Below, piece by piece: positions 1 to 5,328 of a DNA stretch of 9,970 nucleotides. Source of the DNA: DAOUEG01 sp964589285. Its GTDB lineage: Bacteria > Chloroflexota > Dehalococcoidia > Dehalococcoidales > RBG-16-60-22. The translations under genes and the position numbers were made by a program. Below the pieces are notes generated by a model, which worked only from the letters and a program-made list of their open reading frames with translations, was not told the DNA's origin and did no database searches. The stretch is from assembly GCA_964589285.1 (NCBI GenBank), contig CAZPSP010000093.1, positions 1-9,970 on the forward strand. Direction: 5' to 3'. Every line of letters begins with the position of its first letter. The first letter of the stretch is position 1.

Positions 1-55
1 CAAACTTGGGAGGAAAAACCCCTTCTTCAATTTACACACAATACTTGACACTATC

Positions 56-97
56 GGCGGTGGACTGAAAGACTATACGGTCTTTCAATCCACCGCC
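56..97. repeat. Long hairpin (17 pairs, one mismatch) past the PpiC-like gene
   Basis: Arms 56-73 and 80-97 are inverted complements: nine pairs (GGCGGTGGA with TCCACCGCC), one C/A mismatch, then eight pairs (TGAAAGAC with GTCTTTCA). The loop is 6 nt. It lies 28 nt past the stop of the minus-strand PpiC-like gene, where a terminator is expected. However, no T-run follows on either strand, so intrinsic termination is doubtful. It could protect the mRNA 3' end, act as a weak terminator, or be an intergenic repeat unit. The structure is certain from sequence; the role is unknown. Confidence 0.5.
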
Positions 98-125
98 CGC
101 CCGACATCTTACGGAAAAATAAAGC

Positions 126-1991
126 CTAGTCCGAGGGAGCGGTGGTATTATCGGACGGAGGAGCATCGACGACGGTCAGTGTCAGCGTCCTGGTCCCCGA
201 ACCGAGGCCGTCTTCCACCTGCAGTGTGAATTCCCAGGTGCCGGTCTTCTCCGGTTTTCCCCAGATGTTACCGGTGAGTTTGCCCAGGCTCAAGCCGTCC
301 GGAAGGGTACCGGAAACCACTGACCAGCTGAATTCCGAACCGTCACCCATGGCTTCCAGGGGGAACGAATAGTCCACGCCTACCTGCGCGTCGGGGAGGG
401 ATTCCGTGGCCACGCTGACCGCGATACGCACGCGCATGAACATTTCCTGTTCCCAGTAATGGTAGTTGTTTTCGACCCGCAGCGTGAAGCTCGATCCGCC
501 GGCGAACTGCGGGGTCCCGGAGATGAGACCGGTGGACGTATCGAGTACCAGGCCTTTCGGCAGGCTGCCCTCGGTGATGGACCAGGTATTTCCTTTCTGC
601 TCGCCGTAAGTGCCGAGCTGGTGAGAGTAGGGGAAGCCGGCTTCGCCGTCCGGCACCGATTTATCACTGATGAATACCGAGCCTTTGCCCTGCGCCAGGA
701 CAACTTCATTGATGGCAAAGGTATTCATGTCCTGGGTGATGGAGACGTTCACGGTGTAGTCCGGGTCTTTCTGCAGTTCAGCGGTGATTCTCTGGATCAG
801 GTCTTCCTGGAGCGTGTTTTGCTGGCTTGCGGTCAGTCCCCGGGCATTGTCCTTGTTCAGGATGTTGAATACCCAGTAACCGCCTTTCGTCTGGGCCTGA
901 TCGTCGCCGATGGGTTGGCTGATCCCTCCGACGGGCAGGGCGAAGAGAGATTTGAGGTCACCGGATTCCTGACCTTCCACCAGCCAGCCCAGTTCCCCGC
1001 CGACGACGCTGGCGGTGGAAGTCTGGGACAGTTCCGCGGCCAGTTCATCGACGTCCTCGCCGGCCTTCAGCCTGTCGATGGCATCATGAGCTTCCTGGAT
1101 GCTGCCCAGCAGGAGGCCTTTGACATGAATGGACTTGACCGTCGTGTTGTCCGATGTATTATCAGAGGTACTCTGGGTAACGTCCTTGGTTTCGGTAACT
1201 TTCATGACCCAGTAGCCGTATTGTTTCGAGACGGTATCGTCATAAAACGGCTGGCTGGAAATACCGGTTTCCGCGGCGAGCAGCGCTTCACCCAGCTTCG
1301 TGCTTCCCACGAGGAGGTCCGCCTGCCGCGCCGTGACCCAGCCCAGTTCACCGTTAGCGATCTTGGTGGCTGCTATTTTCGAGAGGTCCTTGACGACCTG
1401 TTCCAGGGGTTCCCCGTTTTGCAGCCTCGCTATGGCCTGCCGGGCGTCCTCTTCATCCGCCGTCAGGACCGCCTGCGCGTTGACCTGCGGCTGCACGACG
1501 GGCACCTGCTTATCGATGAGCCTTTGCGCCATGAGGATGTCAACCTGCTGGTCGTTGACCGGCTTGCCTGATTCCCTCAGTTCTGTCTCGATGGCTTCCC
1601 GGTCTATCCGGACACCCAACGCCGCCGACCCCTGTTTGATGGTCTCGTTCCTGATGATCTCGTTCTGGACGTAAGCGGCGAACTGTTCTACTTCGATGTC
1701 CCCGTAATTGGTGAAATCAGTAAGGTCCCCGGGCGATACCTTGCCGAAATAGGCCTTGAGCATTCCGATGTAGTAGCCCATATCGAATACGACATCGTTG
1801 ACCTGGATAGCGGCCTCGCGGTAGGGCGCATTCTGGTTATCGTTATACACCCAGGCGCCGACGCTGGCCCCGGCGATGATGACCACCAGGACGATGGCGA
1901 CGATGGCGATGCGTACTCGTTTCCGGCGCTTGTCCGGCTGCCCCTCGGCAACGGAATGCGTCTTCTTGTTGACCTGTTGATTTTTTGGCAC
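126..1991 (-). CDS. Membrane-anchored SurA/PpiC-like protein with two parvulin-type and two Ig-like (He_PIG) domains
   Basis: This is probably an extracytoplasmic folding or surface protein. From the GTG at 1991 it has 621 residues. A Lys/Arg-rich N-terminus leads to one hydrophobic helix (about 26-48), with the rest outside. A helical SurA_N-like region (about 65-165) precedes two parvulin-like units, about 171-268 and 286-379. Each contains GELGW and ends in a GYW strand. Two Ig-like He_PIG modules follow (about 441-526 and 527-609), with LPxGLxL and SGTP / GKP turns. The tail is Ser/Thr/Asp-rich. Both parvulin units lack the usual histidines: the HIL position reads Ala or Gly, and GYH has become GYW, so isomerase activity is doubtful. 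GTG 1991 is preferred because GGGGAG lies 8 nt upstream. The longer TTG start at 2033 (635 residues) has only a poor ribosome site. Domain calls rest on motif reading, without a profile search. Confidence 0.85.
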   Translation of the reverse strand: MPKNQQVNKKTHSVAEGQPDKRRKRVRIAIVAIVLVVIIAGASVGAWVYNDNQNAPYREAAIQVNDVVFDMGYYIGMLKAYFGKVSPGDLTDFTNYGDIEVEQFAAYVQNEIIRNETIKQGSAALGVRIDREAIETELRESGKPVNDQQVDILMAQRLIDKQVPVVQPQVNAQAVLTADEEDARQAIARLQNGEPLEQVVKDLSKIAATKIANGELGWVTARQADLLVGSTKLGEALLAAETGISSQPFYDDTVSKQYGYWVMKVTETKDVTQSTSDNTSDNTTVKSIHVKGLLLGSIQEAHDAIDRLKAGEDVDELAAELSQTSTASVVGGELGWLVEGQESGDLKSLFALPVGGISQPIGDDQAQTKGGYWVFNILNKDNARGLTASQQNTLQEDLIQRITAELQKDPDYTVNVSITQDMNTFAINEVVLAQGKGSVFISDKSVPDGEAGFPYSHQLGTYGEQKGNTWSITEGSLPKGLVLDTSTGLISGTPQFAGGSSFTLRVENNYHYWEQEMFMRVRIAVSVATESLPDAQVGVDYSFPLEAMGDGSEFSWSVVSGTLPDGLSLGKLTGNIWGKPEKTGTWEFTLQVEDGLGSGTRTLTLTVVDAPPSDNTTAPSD

Positions 1992-1999
1992 CTGAGTTA

Positions 2000-2005
2000 C
2001 TCCCC
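2000..2005 (-). promoter_or_regulatory. Shine-Dalgarno site selecting GTG 1991 for the PpiC-like gene
   Basis: On the minus strand GGGGAG stands 8 nt before GTG at 1991. A 5-bp hairpin (GAGGC / GCCTC, 2006-2020) sits directly upstream of it. The alternative TTG at 2033 is preceded only by GAAAG. If TTG were used, this site would lie inside the coding region. Confidence 0.5.
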
Positions 2006-2096
2006 GAGGCAAAAGGCCTCTGCTGCTTTTCAACTTTCGTTCATGCTTAATTCATCACACCGCGAGGGCCGCACCCTCTTGAAGGACACCAGATCA

Positions 2097-2102
2097 ATTG
2101 TA
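2097..2102 (-). promoter_or_regulatory. Candidate -10 element for the PpiC-like gene
   Basis: TACAAT on the minus strand matches TATAAT at five of six positions and lies in the most AT-rich part of the gap. No good -35 is found at 16-18 bp; the closest, TTCACA, is 20 bp away. The call is weak. It would give a leader of about 100 nt before GTG 1991. Confidence 0.25.
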
Positions 2103-2136
2103 AAAACACACTTTTAAACAAATGTGAATATTTGAA

Positions 2137-2154
2137 GCCCCGTTTGACAGGGGC
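2137..2154 (-). terminator. Weak terminator-like hairpin after the cupin operon
   Basis: GCCCC and GGGGC pair around an 8-nt loop about 180 bp after the cupin 2 stop. On the minus strand it is followed by TTCAAATATT, which is AT-rich but not a true U-run. It could end cupin transcription weakly, so some readthrough into the PpiC-like gene is possible. Confidence 0.25.
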
Positions 2155-2336
2155 CTACAATCTCTCATCTTAAAGCAAGGCCGTGTCTTTTTTCAACCCG
2201 GACGCACACCGCCCGTGCATTCTACTTGGAGGATAGCATGTTTGGCGCTGTTATCAAACCCCGTAAATCCATATTTGTCCGCCGGCATGGCGGAGCCAGG
2301 CCAGGTCTGCCCTTTGCGAGTCCGTCAGGCCGGCAA

Positions 2337-3407
2337 CTAATCTATATAAGTGGTAGCGTGGTCAGCACCGAGGGACATCATGAGGACGCCGAACGGCCTG
2401 TCCACCCACCGGGTGACGATGGGATTATGCGGCACACCGGCGGGGAAAACGATGGCGGCCGGCTCGGTGATGATATGCCGTTCGTGTTCCGGGCCAATAT
2501 CGATCTGGACCTCGGCGCCCAGGGAGTCAATATCGCCCGGATCGGTCCCCGCGATGAGCAGGACCTCGTCCACCGGGTGGATGTGGGCGCCTTTTCCCGG
2601 ACCGCGCATCCAGACGCCGGGCCTGGTGTGGATGCCCCAGCACCAGTTGACGTCCATGCCTTCCAGGTCTTTACCGAACATCCAGACGGCGTTCTCCGTC
2701 AGGCCCGGCCCTGGTTTGCGGCCGCGGGCAACCATTTCACCGTACGGCGCTTTGTCTGCGGCGCTCAGCCGGCGCTTCGTCATGGTGTTGGGTTTCAGGG
2801 TTTTCAGGTATCTGGCGTTTTTGTTGCCGTGGGTCACGGTTGTTTCGTCGATATGAACTCTTTTCTTCCCGAAGGAAGATATCATCGGCGGTTTGGGCGC
2901 GCCGGCGGGGGCCGGCCTTCCCAGGCGGCCGATCTGCTCGTCCGTCATACCGTCTCCCAGCCAGCGGGTGGTGGGAGTTGCCCCGAGGGAAATGATGAAG
3001 AAGCTGTAGCCGATGGGATTGGTCACGTCCAGGGTCACCGAGGGGCAGTGCCAGTACCCGCCGGGCGCGACGATAACCGAGGGCTTATCGAAGGTGTGGA
3101 TCTCTTTCTGCTTGCCGAGGCAGTACTGGAGTTTAGCCCCGAGGTATTCCGGCCGGTTGGGGTCCAGCCCGACGAAGACCAGGCACTCCGGGTAGGGGTG
3201 GACGTGCGGGTCCATGCCGGGATGCCAGTCTCCCAGGCCGGTGTAGAAACCCCAGGAAAAATTAAGCGCCACGCCTTCCAGGTGGTCCCGCCCGTTCAGC
3301 CAGCGGTTGACGTCCGCGTTACCGGTGTTCCGGAATGCCTGGGCCACGCCCTCCTGGGCCGCTATCTTCAAGGGTTTGACCAGATAATCATATTTTCCAG
3401 TTGTCAT
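2337..3407 (-). CDS. Bicupin (two-domain cupin) protein, second gene of the pair
   Basis: The protein has 356 residues and two cupin beta-barrels. Unit 1 (about 45-150) carries HVHPYPE, giving H68, H70 and E74, with H120 as the fourth ligand in PGGYWH. Unit 2 (about 240-350) carries HIHPVDE, giving H275, H277 and E281, with H327 in PAGVPH. Both metal sites thus look intact (H-x-H-x3-E plus a later His). A linker of about 50 residues (150-200) separates the units and is longer than in the neighbour. No signal peptide is seen, so it is probably cytoplasmic. ATG 3407 is supported by GGGAGG 8 nt upstream. The gene starts 55 bp after the stop of a homologous cupin gene, so co-transcription and origin by duplication are likely. 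The substrate is unknown; cupins include dioxygenases, isomerases and sugar- or metabolite-binding proteins, and nothing here decides among them. Confidence 0.85.
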   Translation of the reverse strand: MTTGKYDYLVKPLKIAAQEGVAQAFRNTGNADVNRWLNGRDHLEGVALNFSWGFYTGLGDWHPGMDPHVHPYPECLVFVGLDPNRPEYLGAKLQYCLGKQKEIHTFDKPSVIVAPGGYWHCPSVTLDVTNPIGYSFFIISLGATPTTRWLGDGMTDEQIGRLGRPAPAGAPKPPMISSFGKKRVHIDETTVTHGNKNARYLKTLKPNTMTKRRLSAADKAPYGEMVARGRKPGPGLTENAVWMFGKDLEGMDVNWCWGIHTRPGVWMRGPGKGAHIHPVDEVLLIAGTDPGDIDSLGAEVQIDIGPEHERHIITEPAAIVFPAGVPHNPIVTRWVDRPFGVLMMSLGADHATTYID

Positions 3408-3462
3408 CGTTCTATCCTCCCGGATTTTACTGCTTGCCAGGGTTGCCGGTCTTTTCCGGCGC

Positions 3463-4440
3463 TTAATCGATGAACGTCATCTCCGGCGTGGCGGAAAGGT
3501 TGATGGAAAAGAACGCAAACGGCCGGTCCACCCAGTGGGTCACGAAGGGGCCGTGCGCCGTGCCGGCCGGGCAGACGACCACGGAGGGTTTGTTGATGAG
3601 GAACCGTTCGTGCTCCTTGCCCAGGTCGATCTCTATTTCCGCTCCCAGGTAGTTCATCCGGGCCGGGTCCGTCCCGACGAAGACCAGGACTTCATCCGCG
3701 GTATGGACATGCGCCCCGACGCCCCGGTGCCAGAGTCCCGGGCTGGAGAAGAAACCCCAGTCCATATTCGCGTTCAGGCCTTCCAGGTCTTTGCCGTGCA
3801 TCCAGGCGAGGTGATCGGCGTTGCCCGGTCCCAGCTTCATGGGGCTGTTACCGCCTGCCGGCGTTCCCGCCCGGGGGGATTTCAGTAGCCCGCGTTCCAC
3901 CACGATGGCGGACTTGAGCGGCTTCACCAAATGGCCGTACCGGCCGCCGGTACCGGACCTGGCCGGCTTGTCCAACCATTCCGTCTGAAATGTGCCGCTG
4001 AGGGCGGCCAGGTAGAACCCGAAGCCGCGCGGGCTGTAGATACGCTTGGTTTCCGTGGGACCGTGGGGCAGCCCGGCGGGAATGACGACGACGGTCGGTT
4101 CGCTGAAGGTATGCGCTTCCTGTTCTTCCCCGAGGCGGATTTCGACCTCGGAGCCAAGGTAGTTGATAGCGGCGGTATCGACGCCGACGTAGAAATGGAC
4201 CTCCGGGTAGGGATGAACGTGCATCCCGCGGCCGCCGTGCCAGGGGCCGAACCCGTTATGCATCGCCCAGATGAAGCTCAGGTCGAGCCCTTCAAGGTGC
4301 TTGCGGCCGCTCAGGGATATCGATTGCTCGCCGACGCCGGGCACGGTGGTGAACGGGACCTGCCCGTGTTCGGCCTTCCCCTGGAACGTTGTGCCGGCAC
4401 TCAGAGGTTTGATGAGGTTGCCGTACGATTTCTTTGCCAA
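3463..4440 (-). CDS. Bicupin (two-domain cupin) protein, first gene of the pair
   Basis: The protein has 325 residues and two cupin units with the same plan as its downstream neighbour. Each unit opens with a Y-x-x-L-(I/V)-K-P-L segment (residues 6-13 and 168-175) and then a (K/R)xLEGL stretch. The metal ligands are H74, H76, E80 and H126 in unit 1 (HVHPYPE, PAGLPH) and H244, H246, E250 and H296 in unit 2 (HVHTADE, PAGTAH). Both paralogues end in a similar T-(F/Y)-I-D tail. The start is TTG at 4440, chosen because a perfect AAGGAGG (4454-4448) sits 7 nt upstream and no better start exists. The gene diverges from nrdR and leads a two-gene operon. The fold is clear from motifs; the reaction and substrate are unknown. 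Two genes with four metal-binding cupin units suggest that both proteins act on related compounds or form a mixed oligomer, which is inference. Confidence 0.85.
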   Translation of the reverse strand: MAKKSYGNLIKPLSAGTTFQGKAEHGQVPFTTVPGVGEQSISLSGRKHLEGLDLSFIWAMHNGFGPWHGGRGMHVHPYPEVHFYVGVDTAAINYLGSEVEIRLGEEQEAHTFSEPTVVVIPAGLPHGPTETKRIYSPRGFGFYLAALSGTFQTEWLDKPARSGTGGRYGHLVKPLKSAIVVERGLLKSPRAGTPAGGNSPMKLGPGNADHLAWMHGKDLEGLNANMDWGFFSSPGLWHRGVGAHVHTADEVLVFVGTDPARMNYLGAEIEIDLGKEHERFLINKPSVVVCPAGTAHGPFVTHWVDRPFAFFSINLSATPEMTFID

Positions 4441-4523
4441 AGTTCTGCCTCCTTGTTTTGATGGCGCCGGCGGGTCGGGACCGTGTTCCGCCCGGCTGTA
4501 TCAGGCAATTTTCAGGTTAACGT

Positions 4524-4532
4524 ATTGTACCA
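4524..4532 (-). promoter_or_regulatory. Extended -10 promoter candidate for the cupin operon
   Basis: On the minus strand the sequence reads TGGTACAAT, an extended -10 (TGn plus TACAAT, five of six matches). No TTGACA-like -35 is seen at the normal spacing, as is common for extended -10 promoters. Transcription would start near 4517, giving a leader of about 75 nt before TTG 4440. That leader contains a GC-rich bulged hairpin (4466-4496) just before the ribosome site. Confidence 0.35.
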
Positions 4533-4724
4533 CCAAACGTTTTTAAGGTACTAATTATTGTTGGCACGATTTTACCGGAAAACCACAGGTTGCGGCAAGG
4601 AATGTTGGAGACCGGCGCGCACGGATATATCATAATGGTAGAGACTTGCACGCTGCCGCCGGCCTTTCTCAAAAAGCAAGAAAAAATTGTTGTGAAAATA
4701 TTAACAACCAGTCTCCGGGGAGTA

Positions 4725-4754
4725 TTGACAAGATACAATATGTAGTGGTAAATT
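4725..4754 (+). promoter_or_regulatory. Sigma70-type promoter of nrdR-nrdJ
   Basis: A perfect TTGACA (4725-4730), an 18-bp spacer and TAAATT (4749-4754), with TGG before the -10 as an extended element. Transcription would start near 4761. An A-rich tract upstream (about 4673-4702) could act as an UP element. The first NrdR box fills the spacer, so bound NrdR would block RNA polymerase. Confidence 0.6.
4733..4748 (+). promoter_or_regulatory. NrdR box 1
   Basis: ATACAATATGTAGTGG closely fits the 16-bp NrdR palindrome known from nrd promoters (acaCwATATnTwGtgt). The core C-A-ATAT-n-T-A-GTG is intact. It lies between the -35 and -10 elements of the nrdR promoter. Confidence 0.7.
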
Positions 4755-4764
4755 GAAAACCTCG

Positions 4765-4780
4765 ATACCATATACAGTGT
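4765..4780 (+). promoter_or_regulatory. NrdR box 2
   Basis: ATACCATATACAGTGT is a second NrdR-box match, with an intact GTGT end. It begins exactly 32 bp after box 1, about three helical turns, which is the paired spacing known for NrdR sites. It falls just after the predicted transcription start and 11 bp before the nrdR start codon. Confidence 0.7.
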
Positions 4781-4791
4781 AAAAAGGGGCT

Positions 4792-5328
4792 ATGAACTGT
4801 CCTTATTGCGGCTTTCATGATTCGCGGGTGATCGATTCCCGTGATGTCAATGACGGCATACGGCGGCGGCGCCAGTGCCTCCAGTGCGAGTCCCGTTTCA
4901 CCACTTATGAACGCATCCAGCCGGCCGGTCTCTTCGTGGTGAAGAAAGACGGGCGGCGGGAGGAATTCGACCGGGAAAAACTGCTGACGGGCATACGGCG
5001 GGCCTGTGAAAAGCGCCCGCTGGCCAGCGGCACGCTGGAAAAAATCGTCGATGACATAGAAATGGAACTCTACCAGACCGGCAGCGCGGAGATCCCGAGC
5101 AAGCTGATCGGGGACAAGGCCATGAACAAGCTGAAGTCATTGGACCATATAGCGTATATCCGGTTTGCCAGCGTCTACCGTGACTTCGAGGACATCACCG
5201 CCCTCAAGGAAGAGGTGGACACGCTGGCTCAGCACCCGCTGGTCCTGAAGAACGCGGACCAGTTGCCGCTGCTGAAGCTGGAAATTGAACCGCTGCACCT
5301 GAGATACCGCGGGAGGGCCGCCAGATGA
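4792..5328 (+). CDS. nrdR: Transcriptional repressor NrdR
   Basis: NrdR senses adenine nucleotides and represses ribonucleotide reductase genes. The protein has 178 residues. The N-terminal zinc ribbon has C3-P-Y-C6 and C29-L-Q-C32, with the family's IDSR and RRRRQC stretches, followed by FTTYER. An ATP-cone domain follows (about 48-137), opening with VVKKDGRREEFDREKL and closing with AYIRFASVYRDFEDI. The spacing between cysteine pairs is two residues shorter than in the common NrdR form. A tail of about 25 residues ending in several arginines goes beyond the cone. ATG 4792 follows AAGGGG with only 2 nt between, a tight spacing. The last four bases overlap the nrdJ start (ATGA), so the two are translationally coupled. 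Two NrdR boxes in the promoter point to autoregulation. Identity is near certain. Confidence 0.96.
   Translation: MNCPYCGFHDSRVIDSRDVNDGIRRRRQCLQCESRFTTYERIQPAGLFVVKKDGRREEFDREKLLTGIRRACEKRPLASGTLEKIVDDIEMELYQTGSAEIPSKLIGDKAMNKLKSLDHIAYIRFASVYRDFEDITALKEEVDTLAQHPLVLKNADQLPLLKLEIEPLHLRYRGRAAR

Larger units (their letters stand above)
2034..2336. other. Intergenic region between cupin 2 and the PpiC-like gene
   Basis: This 303-bp stretch holds no convincing gene. Read on the minus strand it contains, in order, a 5-bp GC hairpin (2137-2154, see separate entry), an AT-rich part with a TACAAT -10 candidate (2102-2097), and a small GAGGG/CCCTC hairpin (2064-2078) in the expected leader. The plus strand has an ATG at 2238 after TTGGAGG, but its frame runs on antisense to the cupin gene and I do not accept it. 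No RNA gene is visible. Confidence 0.4.

Noticed and set aside
459..1571. 370-codon plus-strand ORF
   Set aside because: It lies entirely antisense to the parvulin/Ig protein, has no domain-like pattern, and is a frame shadow.
2226..3473. Long plus-strand ORF with ATG 2238 behind TTGGAGG
   Set aside because: Nearly all of it is antisense to the second bicupin gene, whose motifs are unmistakable. The product shows no recognisable domain. Long antisense frames are common in GC-rich genes.
4606..4622. GGAGACCGGC, similar to the B12 box core of cobalamin riboswitches, upstream of a B12-dependent enzyme
   Set aside because: Only the core matches. The other conserved parts of the riboswitch, such as the GCCACTG segment, are absent, and the nrdR promoter lies downstream, so this DNA would not be in the nrdR mRNA.
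4517..4771. 84-codon minus-strand ORF between the cupin and nrdR genes
   Set aside because: It covers the nrdR promoter and NrdR boxes, has no ribosome site, and resembles translated AT-rich intergenic DNA.
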